Shown here: piece by piece, positions 16,970 through 25,651 of the stretch | How positions within the stretch are numbered: the first letter of the stretch is position 1 | How the letters are laid out: every line of letters begins with the position of its first letter | NCBI GenBank assembly: GCA_029852775.1 | Contig: LEKJ01000014.1 | Location: 1-64,000, forward strand | Reading direction: 5' to 3' | DNA length: 64,000 nucleotides | DNA from: Pasteurellaceae bacterium LFhippo2 | GTDB lineage: Bacteria; Pseudomonadota; Gammaproteobacteria; Enterobacterales; Pasteurellaceae | Program-made: the position numbers and the translations under genes | The notes under the pieces: model-generated | What the model saw: the letters and a program-made list of their open reading frames with translations, nothing else | The model's database searches: none | Told to the model about the DNA's origin: nothing

Positions 16970-17128
16970 TTACCACCATTTGATTGTGGTTATTAAATTT
17001 GGTAATGCCCATACCATTCCAAAAATGAAAGCGAGAATTACCACACAATAAGCAAACTTACGTGCCTTTTCTGATTTATCAATGATTTCTAGCATTTTGC
17101 GTATCTCATTAAATATGTTAAAATCCAT
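16970..17128 (-). CDS. small single-pass membrane protein
   Basis: A 52-residue protein (MDFNIFNEIRKML). A single membrane span at about 30-46 is followed by ALPNLITTIKWW. The C-terminal I(K/R)WW recurs at the end of the 32-residue protein at 19543-19641, and LPN(L/I)IT recurs in the protein at 13433-13588. A short protein with this conserved tail and a ribosome site is unlikely to be a chance frame. Confidence 0.62.
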   Translation of the reverse strand: MDFNIFNEIRKMLEIIDKSEKARKFAYCVVILAFIFGMVWALPNLITTIKWW

Positions 17129-17165
17129 TCAAAATTTGTTCCTTTTAAATCTGTCTTAATTGGAA

Positions 17166-17200
17166 TAAAAAAGCCGAGATACTGCAAATATCTCGGCTTT
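17166..17200. terminator. bidirectional terminator
   Basis: AAGCCGAGATA and TATCTCGGCTT pair around CTGCAAA, with A and T runs flanking. Confidence 0.7.
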
Positions 17201-17213
17201 ATTTTTTTGTGTT

Positions 17214-18854
17214 TTACTCTATACCTAACTCCGCCACACTAGTTGCGACGTGGTATTCTAAAACTTCGCCTTGCCCTGTGATTTCGACATCAAATTGCAA
17301 GGTTGAGTAACCGCCTTTTAAGCGGTGTGGTCTGCTGTCGATGATTGCTTTGTTACCCAACACAATCGGCTCTGGCACCATTTCACTCCGATGTCTTTTA
17401 TAGGCGATATGTTTAACTTGTGCTGGAATGTAGTCGTGGACGAGTTTGTAGGCAGTGAAAGCAGTGTAGCCAGGTGTAGTATTAAGTTTCCCCACCCATC
17501 TAAAAGTTTTCCAATCTCCGCCTGCGTTCCATTGAAAGATTCCGTCTGCGGTTGCGAAAAAGAGTTCGTCTTGATCGCTGCGGTATACTGCGATTGGACG
17601 AATAGAGAGAGTCGTGAGCGTTTCAATTTGCACTTCCTCGTGAATATTATCTGGAATTTTAAAACGAATACTGTGCGTTTCAGTAAAACCAAAATAGTAG
17701 CCGTCGTGTACAACGCCAATCATTGTCCAAGGGGCAATGGCTTGCCATTGGTCTTTGGTGTATAAATGGGTTGTGACGATTTTGGATTGACTACCCATTA
17801 GCATTACTAAGCCGTCTTTAGTGGCAAAGAAACAAGCTCCGTTATATAAGCACGCTGATTGATACGAGATTATCGGGTGTGGTTCTTCGCAAATGCTGAT
17901 ACTTCGACAACCTTGTGATTGGCAAGGACTTTCCATTTCGATCACCGCTGGATATTCATCCGTAAGAATGTACCCTGCTCTTTCGCCACATAAAAAGCGA
18001 ATTGGCTTACCGTTAAAATGCCCATAGCGATACGCCTCGGGGAATGCGTGGGGTTTTAGCGGTTCACTTAGCCATAATTCTGTACCAACTAATCCGCCTA
18101 GTTGTCCGTTGCCACAATACTGTAGATCGGTCATACATTCGTGGGGCGGTTCGTATTCTTCGGTTAAGCACTCTTCCCCATACACCGTATGCGGTTGGTG
18201 AATGTAGTTTGCCGTGCCAAAATCCAATTCATCAACCAATAGGAAATGGGCATCATATTCTGCTTTTGGATCGCCATAATCTAATTGAGTTACCGCACAA
18301 TAAAGGCGAATTTTCGCAATGTTGTAGGTTGGGAAATTAGTCGGTAATCCGCTTAAAATAACTTGTTGATCGTTGTGGGCATAAATGGGTTCGCTTGGTA
18401 AGCTAGGCGCACTTTCAAATCCGAATTCATCTACAAGGGTGTAAATGTATTGGCGTAGCTCTTGGTTGAAGTCTTGGCTTAATGTTCCTAAGAATTGGGC
18501 GTTAGGTGCATCAAGCTCAATCGGAAAACCTAGTCTGTTCCAACGTTCATTACAAGCATTGTCTTTGTGTTGAATAACAGGGTAATCTTTTACACCACTT
18601 GCCACGATAAAACAGCAGTCGGTATCAATGCGTGAGTAGGACGCTTTGCAATTATCGCTAGTGAGATAGCAACATTTATCCACAAAGATTGAATTACCTG
18701 TTTTGTCGCTGACCTTTTTATCAGTGCGCCACGGTCGCAATGTGCCCCGTGATAGATCCACATCGTGCGCCACTTGCGCCATTGCTTGATGTAAATTCTG
18801 TGCTTGGCTCTTTGGGGCTATACCACCAAAGGTTGTGAGTTTTAGGCTTGGCAT
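17214..18854 (-). CDS. Cys-rich virion protein, probable tail nozzle/stabilisation protein
   Basis: A 546-residue protein (MPSLKLTTFGGIAP) dominated by beta-strand repeats such as RPIAVYRSDQDELFFATADGIFQW and GACFFATKDGLVMLMG, given here as repeat style, suggesting a beta-propeller. Long propeller proteins encoded after the connector genes form the tail nozzle in short-tailed phages. It contains more than a dozen cysteines, including CC pairs (KCCYLTSDNC, DCCF). The position downstream of the adaptor proteins and lysis genes fits a late tail component. The fold is inferred from repeats; the name is provisional. Confidence 0.55.
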   Translation of the reverse strand: MPSLKLTTFGGIAPKSQAQNLHQAMAQVAHDVDLSRGTLRPWRTDKKVSDKTGNSIFVDKCCYLTSDNCKASYSRIDTDCCFIVASGVKDYPVIQHKDNACNERWNRLGFPIELDAPNAQFLGTLSQDFNQELRQYIYTLVDEFGFESAPSLPSEPIYAHNDQQVILSGLPTNFPTYNIAKIRLYCAVTQLDYGDPKAEYDAHFLLVDELDFGTANYIHQPHTVYGEECLTEEYEPPHECMTDLQYCGNGQLGGLVGTELWLSEPLKPHAFPEAYRYGHFNGKPIRFLCGERAGYILTDEYPAVIEMESPCQSQGCRSISICEEPHPIISYQSACLYNGACFFATKDGLVMLMGSQSKIVTTHLYTKDQWQAIAPWTMIGVVHDGYYFGFTETHSIRFKIPDNIHEEVQIETLTTLSIRPIAVYRSDQDELFFATADGIFQWNAGGDWKTFRWVGKLNTTPGYTAFTAYKLVHDYIPAQVKHIAYKRHRSEMVPEPIVLGNKAIIDSRPHRLKGGYSTLQFDVEITGQGEVLEYHVATSVAELGIE

Positions 18855-18872
18855 ATATTTCCTTTTGGCAAT

Positions 18873-18906
18873 AAAAAACCGCCTGTAACTTTCGCTACAA
18901 GCGGTT
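18873..18906. terminator. terminator with uptake-signal-like arms
   Basis: AACCGCCTGTA and TACAAGCGGTT pair, and the right arm contains a full ACAAGCGGT uptake-signal core. An A run precedes the hairpin, giving T residues on the minus strand. Confidence 0.6.
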
Positions 18907-18918
18907 GGATTTAGTTAA

Positions 18919-19206
18919 TTAAATGCGATTGATTGCTGTGTCGTAAACTTCATTATCCGCACGTTTTCCGACGGTTAAAAGCAAGATATAAATTTCATCA
19001 TCATTAACCTGATAAATTAAACGAACTCCTGCTTTCCTTAATTTGATTTTATAGCAATTATGTAAATCACCACTTAGTCTATTTTTGGGAATATGTGGGT
19101 TTTCAACAACCTTATCGAGTTTCTTACGTAACTGCTGTTTCACCGTTGGATCGAGTTTATTCAACTCTGCCACAAAATCATCGTGAACCTTAATGGAATA
19201 AGCCAT
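18919..19206 (-). CDS. RelE/ParE-family toxin (TA module B)
   Basis: A 95-residue protein with the RelE pattern: HDDFVAELNKLDPTVK, RLSGDLHNCYKIKLRKAGVRLIYQV (as spaced strands) and a C-terminal LLTVGKRADNEVYDTA. The Arg-Leu-Ile-Tyr strand and the VGKR..EVY ending are conserved among RelE toxins of this subgroup. The start lies nine bases after the antitoxin stop. Confidence 0.88.
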   Translation of the reverse strand: MAYSIKVHDDFVAELNKLDPTVKQQLRKKLDKVVENPHIPKNRLSGDLHNCYKIKLRKAGVRLIYQVNDDEIYILLLTVGKRADNEVYDTAINRI

Positions 19207-19215
19207 TCTTCTCTC

Positions 19216-19464
19216 CTATGAGAAAAGTTCATCAAGAGTGGTATCTTTAATTTTTTCAGGTTCACTCAAACGCTTTTTAACAAGCGCATATAACTCAGCA
19301 TCTTCATCAGATACAATCACTTGCTTAATCGGCATTCTGCCTGTATCTGCTACATAAGCTAAAAAAGCTCGAATTGCATCGGAAGGTGAAACCCCTAAAT
19401 TATCGAACGCAGTAAACGCCTGTTGTTTAATTGCATCATCAATACGGATATTTAAATTTGCCAT
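19216..19464 (-). CDS. RelB/DinJ-family antitoxin (TA module B)
   Basis: An 82-residue protein (MANLNIRIDDAIKQQAFTAF). It has the RelB/DinJ N-terminal RHH fold, a GVSPSDAIRAFL helix and a toxin-binding tail. Two direct TTTTACA repeats precede the gene, within a TTGCTT-17-TACACT promoter-like sequence on the minus strand that would be self-repressed. Confidence 0.85.
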   Translation of the reverse strand: MANLNIRIDDAIKQQAFTAFDNLGVSPSDAIRAFLAYVADTGRMPIKQVIVSDEDAELYALVKKRLSEPEKIKDTTLDELFS

Positions 19465-19518
19465 AACTTTCTCCTATTTTGGAAACAGTGTAAAACAAAT
19501 GTAAAACACAAGCAAGAA

Positions 19519-19542
19519 AAACCCGCCTTTACAAGCGGGTTG
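19519..19542. terminator. short hairpin containing AAGCGGG
   Basis: AACCCGC and GCGGGTT pair around a short loop beside an A run, just downstream of the 32-residue membrane peptide on the minus strand. Confidence 0.5.
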
Positions 19543-19704
<162 letters not shown>

Positions 19705-19726
19705 TTAGTTTCGTTAAGTGGATATG

Positions 19727-19758
19727 AAAAAGCCGAGAACTCGCAATTCTCGGCTTTT
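19727..19758. terminator. bidirectional terminator after the lysis genes
   Basis: AAAAGCCGAGAA and TTCTCGGCTTTT form a 12-bp stem around CTCGCAA. Confidence 0.75.
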
Positions 19759-19764
19759 GTTTTT

Positions 19765-20169
19765 TTAGGGATACACTGCTCTTAGCAATTCAAAGTGTGG
19801 ACCATCATAGAATTTCTCATCATCTGATCGTCCGTTTCTGTTCCAATCTCCGCCCCAACGGATTGGAATTTTTAATTCATTCGCTGCTGCAAACATTGCT
19901 TTGGCTAATTTGCCGAATTTTTCTAAATCGTTCCAATCGACTGGGTAAGGCACAATATCAATAGCGTGGCCAGTTAGGTGTCGGCTATTCATTGTTTTGG
20001 TTGCGCCTTGTTTGTAAAGCTGTTGCTGTCGTGCTTTGGTGCGTACACCTTCGATTACAGTAAAATCAATTTCGCTTAACTCTAAAGCTCTGCGGGCGAC
20101 TTTAACTAAATCCTTGTGAACACCTTTGAGATTGGTTTCACTGCGTTTTCCGAATTTGAATTTACTCAT
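19765..20169 (-). CDS. M15-family L,D-peptidase endolysin
   Basis: A 134-residue protein. The zinc motif SRHLTGHAIDIVP matches SxHxxGxAxD, and the second metal ligand is in GPHFELL near the C terminus. These are hallmarks of peptidase M15 (VanY/T5 endolysin-like) enzymes that cut peptide cross-links in peptidoglycan. There is no signal peptide, so a holin must release it. The gene overlaps the holin gene by eight bases, forming the lysis cassette. Confidence 0.88.
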   Translation of the reverse strand: MSKFKFGKRSETNLKGVHKDLVKVARRALELSEIDFTVIEGVRTKARQQQLYKQGATKTMNSRHLTGHAIDIVPYPVDWNDLEKFGKLAKAMFAAANELKIPIRWGGDWNRNGRSDDEKFYDGPHFELLRAVYP

Positions 20170-20488
20170 TTTTGCTTACCTTTTTATCTACATATCTTTT
20201 TGCGAAAGATCGCACTTGATCGATACCGAACATTGCAATAATTGCACCTAATGCCACACTTAGTTTTGTGGGCATATTGGCATACTCAAAAACGCTTTCA
20301 CTGGCTACTGCAAGCATTCCGCATAGCAAACATTCAACGAAAATTCGCCAGCATTTACGCTCTTTGCCAACATAGGCAATGCGCAAAAAGGCAATAGCGA
20401 AAGCAAAAAAGAAACTGTTAATTGAGTTCATATGTAGGGCGATCCAGTTCCAAATATTCGCCCATACATCAGGGTTTTTGGTTGGCAT
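20162..20488 (-). CDS. holin, lambda-type (Phage_holin_3-like)
   Basis: 108 residues from MPTKNPDVW, the ATG with GGAG seven bases upstream; a slightly longer form starts two codons earlier. The order of segments (amphipathic WANIWNWIALHM start, three hydrophobic spans near 25-42, 52-70 and 78-95, a basic C-terminal KRYVDKKVSKNE) is that of lambda-type phage holins. The overlap with the endolysin gene supports the role. Confidence 0.75.
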   Translation of the reverse strand: MPTKNPDVWANIWNWIALHMNSINSFFFAFAIAFLRIAYVGKERKCWRIFVECLLCGMLAVASESVFEYANMPTKLSVALGAIIAMFGIDQVRSFAKRYVDKKVSKNE

Positions 20489-20517
20489 TTTCATACTCCA
20501 CCCCATAAATTAGGGAT

Positions 20518-20545
20518 AAAAAAACCAACTACTGTGAGTTGGTTT
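20518..20545. terminator. hairpin at the end of the Cys-rich gene
   Basis: AACCAACT and AGTTGGTT pair around ACTGTG after an A run. On the minus strand a T run follows, so it can end transcripts entering the lysis genes when antitermination is absent. Confidence 0.55.
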
Positions 20546-20720
20546 CTTGGTTACTACGACAACCGCAACAATCTTCGCAACGTGTGGCAAGTTCCACAAT
20601 TTGCCGTTCAATCACTCGCTCCATTGGTCTTGGTACTTGGATTTGACTGGCTAAACCGTCATTGTCTTGGTTGCAACATTTGCACTTTTTGCATTTATCT
20701 AATACTTTGCATTTAGCCAT
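20529..20720 (-). CDS. small Cys-cluster protein
   Basis: A 63-residue protein with 12 cysteines. The N-terminal MAKCKVLDKCKKCKCCN and C-terminal RCEDCCGCRSNQ clusters could bind zinc or form disulfides. Start and stop abut its neighbours (the start overlaps the previous stop). A structural or assembly role with the adjacent Cys-rich adaptor is plausible. No known family is recognised. Confidence 0.6.
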   Translation of the reverse strand: MAKCKVLDKCKKCKCCNQDNDGLASQIQVPRPMERVIERQIVELATRCEDCCGCRSNQETNSQ

Positions 20721-21421
20721 TACAGTCTTGCTCCAGATATTAAGGTTTGCGTACCTGTTTCAAAGGCTCGCATTGTGTCAATTTTGGCTTGTGCAATACC
20801 TTGCTTAAAGCGTTTTTCATACACCATTGCCATTTGTGGATCAGCAAATTCATACTGTCGCATAAATAGCAGATTGGATAATGCGCCATTAACCACAACA
20901 TCGTGGTAGCGGTCATAAAGCAACTTATCCACTTGGCAAGCGTTTTGGGTTGGCATTGCGAAGTAATCCACTTTGAGCTGATTTTCTTTATCTTCTTTCG
21001 GGGTTCGAGAGAGAATAATTTTATCGCTCGGCTCAAAGGTAAATGCCGCGTTTCGACAACCTTTCAAAGGAACAAAACAGTTAGTTGAACAACCTGTCCA
21101 ACATCTGCCTTTACCTAAGTTAATGCTATGGATTAAATGCACTTGCTCGTTATCGCCACTTTCAATGTAGTAGTCTTTAACGCCTGCTTGTACATCAATG
21201 TGAGCGGTACGTTTGAGTAACCAGCTATCTCTTGCTAAAGTTTGGCAAGATTGACGGATATACTCTAAGGCTACATCATCAGGTACGCCTTTAGCGACGA
21301 GAGTTACTCGTGGTAAAAACTCTTCAAGATCGATAAATTCAACATCTCGTCCGTCATTATCACAAGTAAAACTAACCGCTGGGGCTTGTCCGCATTTGGG
21401 TTTTAAACAGTTACAGGACAT
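20720..21421 (-). CDS. Cys-rich head-tail adaptor-like protein
   Basis: A 233-residue protein. The N terminus MSCNCLKPKCGQAPAVSF is Cys-rich. The body (LVAKGVPDDVALEYIRQSCQ, then RDSWLLKRTAHIDVQAG and a long C-terminal helical bundle) resembles connector/adaptor proteins that dock beneath the portal in short-tailed phages. Order in the operon (capsid, 199-residue protein, adaptor, this gene, nozzle-like protein) supports a neck component. Confidence 0.55.
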   Translation of the reverse strand: MSCNCLKPKCGQAPAVSFTCDNDGRDVEFIDLEEFLPRVTLVAKGVPDDVALEYIRQSCQTLARDSWLLKRTAHIDVQAGVKDYYIESGDNEQVHLIHSINLGKGRCWTGCSTNCFVPLKGCRNAAFTFEPSDKIILSRTPKEDKENQLKVDYFAMPTQNACQVDKLLYDRYHDVVVNGALSNLLFMRQYEFADPQMAMVYEKRFKQGIAQAKIDTMRAFETGTQTLISGARL

Positions 21422-21434
21422 AAATTTTCTCCAT

Positions 21435-21464
21435 AAAAAACCGCACTTCGTTAAAAGTGCGGTT
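21435..21464. terminator. inverted AAGTGCGGT repeats (H. influenzae-type uptake signal) as terminator
   Basis: AACCGCACTT and AAGTGCGGTT form a perfect inverted pair. This is the one place in the prophage where the H. influenzae-type AAGTGCGGT motif is used; the other sites use the ACAAGCGGT form. Confidence 0.65.
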
Positions 21465-21482
21465 CGGGAAATAGGTTATTAC

Positions 21483-21761
21483 CTACTTAAAAACTTCAGA
21501 ATGTGTATTTAATCTCGCAAGATAAATTTCATCTTCACGAATTTGGTAAATTAGAACAAGATCATTTTTGATATGGCAATCTCGAAAACCGTCCCAATTA
21601 CCTGTTAATGCGTGATCTCGATATTTTTCAGGTAGCGGTAATTCATTTTGTAATAGGTACATTACATCAATCATCTCCGCACTCATTAGAATATCTGGCG
21701 TAAGGGCTAACTTCTTTAAATCACGCTTACAATCCTTGCTATAGCTAAATGTCTTCATCAT
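21483..21761 (-). CDS. YafQ/RelE-family toxin (TA module C)
   Basis: About 92 residues from MMKTFSYSKDCKRDL; GGAG is upstream. It shows the YafQ pattern: KRDLKKL, LPEKYRDHALTGNWDGFRDCHI, DLVLIYQI and a C-terminal LARLNTHSEVF with the catalytic His. YafQ cleaves mRNA on the ribosome. It overlaps the antitoxin gene by 17 bases. Confidence 0.9.
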   Translation of the reverse strand: MMKTFSYSKDCKRDLKKLALTPDILMSAEMIDVMYLLQNELPLPEKYRDHALTGNWDGFRDCHIKNDLVLIYQIREDEIYLARLNTHSEVFK

Positions 21762-22032
21762 CAGGCTCCATTGCAATTCGCATTAAAGCATCGTGTAGGT
21801 TTTCACCTTGCTTTAATTCAAGTGGAATTGCCTTGCCTTCTTCAATCTCTCTCATCGCTCGAATAGTTGTTTCATTCGGTTGATAATCAAGTTGAACAGG
21901 AATGGAATTTGTTGCAACAACCTGTTGTAAGAACATTTTAATCGCTTGAGCTGGATTTAATCCGTAACTTTTGAAAACAGAAAACGCATCTTGCTTTAGA
22001 GTTTCATCAAGTCTGAAAGTATATGAAGTCAT
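21745..22032 (-). CDS. DinJ/RelB-family antitoxin (TA module C)
   Basis: A 95-residue protein with the DinJ signature: RLDETLKQDAFSVFKSYGL, NPAQAIKMFL and an acidic C terminus (MEPDDEDI). It pairs with the YafQ-type toxin encoded next and represses their shared promoter. Confidence 0.9.
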   Translation of the reverse strand: MTSYTFRLDETLKQDAFSVFKSYGLNPAQAIKMFLQQVVATNSIPVQLDYQPNETTIRAMREIEEGKAIPLELKQGENLHDALMRIAMEPDDEDI

Positions 22033-22064
22033 TTTCTTTCTCCTATGTAATACATTTGTCTTAC

Positions 22065-22093
22065 ATTTTAGAGTAGAAAAAATAAACTTGCAA
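22065..22093 (-). promoter_or_regulatory. promoter of TA module C
   Basis: On the minus strand TTGCAA, a 17-base spacer and TAAAAT precede the antitoxin gene. A TGTAA...TTACA inverted repeat covers the start region and is the likely operator. This shows that the module has its own expression in the lysogen. Confidence 0.55.
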
Positions 22094-22097
22094 GCGG

Positions 22098-22751
22098 TTA
22101 TTTTTGATTTATATTTTGCGATTTCGCTCCACGAATAAAGGCTTGTCGCACTTGCTCTTTAAGCATTACACCGTCCACAAATTGTTTATAGTGGAACGCT
22201 GATTTGTTTTGCGATGTTGCACTTTCCGTTTCTGCCCCGAATAATCGGTACAGTACATAGTCCACTAGGTTTGCGTAGTTTTCGGTGATCGCATCATCTA
22301 GCGGTTCGTCCGCTTTGATTTCTGGGATTACCGCACAAGTTAAGCGAGCATAGACGGTTTCGTTAGGGCTAACAGGCGGTTTGACGGTGAATTGATTGTC
22401 GGTGTTTGGCACTTTGCTGTAACTGCGTGTTTGGCTGTTCTTGCGTTTGCAATTTTTCTTACCAAAAGCCGTTGCTGCGGCTTCGTCCGTTTCTTTTAAT
22501 TCTGCAATGAAATTACCGTGCGCATCAGTAATTGCATCAACTGAATAAAGCAGATCACAACAACAGGGTTGCTGTAAATCGCTGTCGTCCAACCGTGCCA
22601 CGACTGTTTTTAGGAATTTATTAGGGTTTAAGCGAAAAATCTCTCGAATACCCTCTTTTAAGTAATCAACAATCAGCGGATCTTCAACTCTATCGCTGTC
22701 GATATCGTTATAATCGAACCGCACTCGTAAAATAAAATCCGCTAGGTTCAT
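22098..22751 (-). CDS. head-tail adaptor-like protein
   Basis: A 217-residue protein (MNLADFILRVRFDYND). The N-terminal helices (VEDPLIVDYLKEGIREIFR) match the organisation of phage adaptor proteins, in which the first domain packs under the portal. It contains a CCC run (QQPCCCDLL). It starts at the stop of the 69-residue gene and lies between capsid-associated genes and TA module C. Confidence 0.6.
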   Translation of the reverse strand: MNLADFILRVRFDYNDIDSDRVEDPLIVDYLKEGIREIFRLNPNKFLKTVVARLDDSDLQQPCCCDLLYSVDAITDAHGNFIAELKETDEAAATAFGKKNCKRKNSQTRSYSKVPNTDNQFTVKPPVSPNETVYARLTCAVIPEIKADEPLDDAITENYANLVDYVLYRLFGAETESATSQNKSAFHYKQFVDGVMLKEQVRQAFIRGAKSQNINQK

Positions 22752-22960
22752 TAGTTAAGTTCCTGTTCTAACTCACTCTCTTGAGTTGCTTTTGCTTTTT
22801 TGCCTTTGCCTTGTGGGGCTGATGTCTCATTGCGATCGTAATAGATAATGTCTTTCTTCTCATTGTTAGAAAGCATTTTGGCATCCATTGGATCATCAAC
22901 AGTAAACTTCAAGCCGTTTTCGTGTGAAGCGAAAGTAACAGGTTTAAATTTTTGGCTCAT
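22751..22960 (-). CDS. small charged phage protein
   Basis: A 69-residue protein (MSQKFKPVTFASHENG) with a basic and acidic low-complexity C terminus. It shares the overlapping stop/start arrangement with the adaptor gene. Probable minor virion or assembly protein; not recognised. Confidence 0.55.
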   Translation of the reverse strand: MSQKFKPVTFASHENGLKFTVDDPMDAKMLSNNEKKDIIYYDRNETSAPQGKGKKAKATQESELEQELN

Positions 22961-23013
22961 TGGTTTGCTCCGTATTAGAAAAATAAAAGGCGAGCCTTAG
23001 CCCGCCTACTTGG

Positions 23014-23613
23014 TTACATCATATAACCGTCTTGTTCAAAACGTCGTGCGAATAATAACGCCATATCTTTTGGTAATCCGCCTGTTGGTAATGCAACAAT
23101 TTCTAATACCACTGCATCTACTTTAGCGTTATAACCATTTTCAACAAGCGTTACCCATTGCGTACGCTCTTCTACTGCGCCTGTGTCTAAGTCGCTAGTA
23201 TCTTCTACGTTTTCAACTTGCAATTTTTCGGTATAGGTAACTAATTTCTCCGTACCCGAATAATCCGCACCGTTGATTGAACCTAGTGTGAATTTAAAGC
23301 CTGCAACAGGTTCACGGAAGTCCACAAATAATGATTTAACGTTAGAGTGGTTAGGCTGTAAGAAGATGTATAGCTTATCGCCTACTTCTAAATCTTCTGC
23401 GGTTTTGCCGTAACGCACATCTAACTGGTTCATTAGTTGTTTCCATTCCACTTTATCACGGAAGCCGTAGCCCCCGTCTGAACGCAAATCAGGTTGTAAG
23501 AAGAATGGTAAGCCGTGTTCGTCCACTGCGCATTGATTTGAGCATTTGCCCACACAAGCGTTAGTGCCGAACTCTGGCGCAAAACCGCCTCGAGCTAAAT
23601 GATAAACTGCCAT
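23014..23613 (-). CDS. virion structural protein encoded after the capsid
   Basis: A 199-residue protein. The N terminus has a Cys cluster (NACVGKCSNQCAV), followed by beta-rich sequence. The start lies four bases after the capsid gene stop. A decoration, minor capsid or neck protein is the likely role. No named family is recognised. Confidence 0.6.
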   Translation of the reverse strand: MAVYHLARGGFAPEFGTNACVGKCSNQCAVDEHGLPFFLQPDLRSDGGYGFRDKVEWKQLMNQLDVRYGKTAEDLEVGDKLYIFLQPNHSNVKSLFVDFREPVAGFKFTLGSINGADYSGTEKLVTYTEKLQVENVEDTSDLDTGAVEERTQWVTLVENGYNAKVDAVVLEIVALPTGGLPKDMALLFARRFEQDGYMM

Positions 23614-23617
23614 ATTA

Positions 23618-24583
23618 TTAGTCCTCCACTACAACCGCAGCAACTGCGATTGATTTGCTTGTTAATGCTGCCACATCAAAACGGTAGTTACCGATTAAGT
23701 AAATATCGTGTTTGTCAGGGCTCCACTCTAGGTAATCTAACGAGATTGGTGCTGCAATGTCGTTTTCATTCACCATTAAGATGTAATCCACCCATTTGCC
23801 ATCAGGACGACGGTAACGCGGCATATTGATACTTGAGAAGATCTCCATACCTAAAATTGGGTGAACCATACCAGTGATTAATGGATTGTCACGCAAGCAA
23901 CAGCCACCTGCACCAAGTTGTGATTGCACGCCTCGAATGTGACGGAAGATTGCTGGGTTTACCACTAATTTAAGTGATGTACCACTACAAGTTACACCTG
24001 TTTCGTGAATTGCCTGCTCCATTAACTCAATAAGTGTAACAGGGTTTACACCATTTTTACCGATAATCACAGGGTTTACGGTATCACCTAATTGGATATT
24101 ACCGCTCATTGCACCGGCTTTATTACCAGTATTGTGTTTGTACGCTGAAGCGGCAATCATTTTGTAGCCGTAGCGTTCAGTGTGGCGAGTTAATGCACCT
24201 GCAATAGCCGTTTCATAACCACCTTGTACCATTTCCCAACGGTGACAAAGTGCTGTCGCTTCTTCACGGGAGAATTTTTTGTGAATTTTCACACTTTGGC
24301 AAAGAGTGATTTGACCGCTACGGAATGGATCGTCTGGTTCCCAATATTCCCCATTCCACTGATTTCCTGTGAAATCACCGACTTCAATATCATTGATAAT
24401 GGTGTAATGCGCTGTTTGAGCACAGTTTAAACCTAAGCTCTCGATATTGTATTTTTGGTTTGCAATATGCTGTAAGGTTGAACAACTTGTCGCTTCGGAG
24501 ATGATAATATCAGAGGCGTGGTCTGGAATATACAAACCTTGTGTTGCGCCACCTAAGTCAGCAGCACGTACGTTATATGCCAT
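23618..24583 (-). CDS. major capsid protein
   Basis: A 321-residue protein. The order terminase, portal, scaffold, this gene, plus its size, mark it as the capsid protein. The C-terminal strands (GMEIFSSINMPRYR and DYLEWSPDKHDIYLIGNYRFDVAAL, cited by motif) resemble HK97-like P-domain and E-loop segments. It contains a CC pair (GAGGCCLRD) and several further cysteines. It directly follows the scaffold gene (11-base gap), as is usual. Confidence 0.75.
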   Translation of the reverse strand: MAYNVRAADLGGATQGLYIPDHASDIIISEATSCSTLQHIANQKYNIESLGLNCAQTAHYTIINDIEVGDFTGNQWNGEYWEPDDPFRSGQITLCQSVKIHKKFSREEATALCHRWEMVQGGYETAIAGALTRHTERYGYKMIAASAYKHNTGNKAGAMSGNIQLGDTVNPVIIGKNGVNPVTLIELMEQAIHETGVTCSGTSLKLVVNPAIFRHIRGVQSQLGAGGCCLRDNPLITGMVHPILGMEIFSSINMPRYRRPDGKWVDYILMVNENDIAAPISLDYLEWSPDKHDIYLIGNYRFDVAALTSKSIAVAAVVVED

Positions 24584-24593
24584 AATTTAATCC

Positions 24594-25565
24594 TTATTCA
24601 AATTTGGCAAGGAACTCCATTAGCTCTTTCGTTTTTCCTGATCGAACGAGCATATTTTTATGGGCGATGTCCTTTGCCGTCATTTTTGGTTTAGCCTTAG
24701 GCGTTCGTGGTTGTGCTGCTTTACCTGTTGGCGCAGCGGTTACGATTTCCTTAGGCGGTTGTTTGCTTTGGTTGTATTCATCAATCAACTGTCTGAACAA
24801 TGGAATGCGTGCAATGTCTTTGGTATTGCCGATATGTGCCACAAGCATTGCTGCGCTATTCCCCGCAAAGTCGATAGTTTTGTTATTCAAGAATTCACTG
24901 AATGCCGAATCAGTCATTAACCCTTGAAACTCAGGCACTTGTTCGATCAATGCTTTATGGAAAGCGACAGATTGGTTTTGCTCCGTTTGTTTGGCTTGCA
25001 CTTGTTCAAAACGCTGTTCGATAATCTGATCGACGTTTGGCATTGGTGCGCTCTGCCCTTGCTTACGCATACGTTCTACGAGCTTGCGAACCGTTGGGCT
25101 CATCATTTCCAACTCTTCAATTTCTTCTGCCGTAAAGTCATCTTCGGTTGGTTGTTGAGTTTGTGCGGTTTGCTGTGTTGCTTGCTGTTTGTATGTTTCA
25201 AGCTCTACTTGTAGTTTCTTAGCATCCTCTTCAGCTTTTTTACGAGCTTCAGCTTCAGCCAATAAGCGTGCACTTGTATCACGGTGAGCTTCTTGCTCTT
25301 TATTCAATCGTCCTTTCCACGATTTCACTTCGTTGTTTTCAGTTTCTACCGTTTCTACGGTTTGTGGCTGTTCAACGGGTGTTTCTGTTTGTGCAGGTGT
25401 TTCAACTTGCTCTACTTCTTCCTGTTCAACTTGTTCAGTTTGTTCAGGTTCTTCCTTTGGCTTTGGGTGCGTATTTGTATTCGCAGTGGCAAAGCGTTGG
25501 CGGATGTACTCAGGTACGTTGCTACCGAGTTTGTAGGTTGGTGTTGATTGATTTTGGTTTTCCAT
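24594..25565 (-). CDS. capsid scaffold protein
   Basis: 324 residues from MENQNQSTP. Residues 25-75 are Glu/Thr/Gln low complexity, followed by a long charged coiled coil (about 85-150) and a basic C terminus (PKAKPKMTAKDIAH). These traits and its place just before the capsid gene define an internal scaffold. There is no protease motif, so the scaffold may be expelled rather than cleaved. Confidence 0.72.
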   Translation of the reverse strand: MENQNQSTPTYKLGSNVPEYIRQRFATANTNTHPKPKEEPEQTEQVEQEEVEQVETPAQTETPVEQPQTVETVETENNEVKSWKGRLNKEQEAHRDTSARLLAEAEARKKAEEDAKKLQVELETYKQQATQQTAQTQQPTEDDFTAEEIEELEMMSPTVRKLVERMRKQGQSAPMPNVDQIIEQRFEQVQAKQTEQNQSVAFHKALIEQVPEFQGLMTDSAFSEFLNNKTIDFAGNSAAMLVAHIGNTKDIARIPLFRQLIDEYNQSKQPPKEIVTAAPTGKAAQPRTPKAKPKMTAKDIAHKNMLVRSGKTKELMEFLAKFE

Positions 25566-25651
25566 TGGTCTTTCCTTAAAAGAGGTGGAATAAAAAAGCG
25601 ACCTGTTCTCTGCAAAATTTTGCAAAAATCAGATCGCTTGTTGGTTGAGCG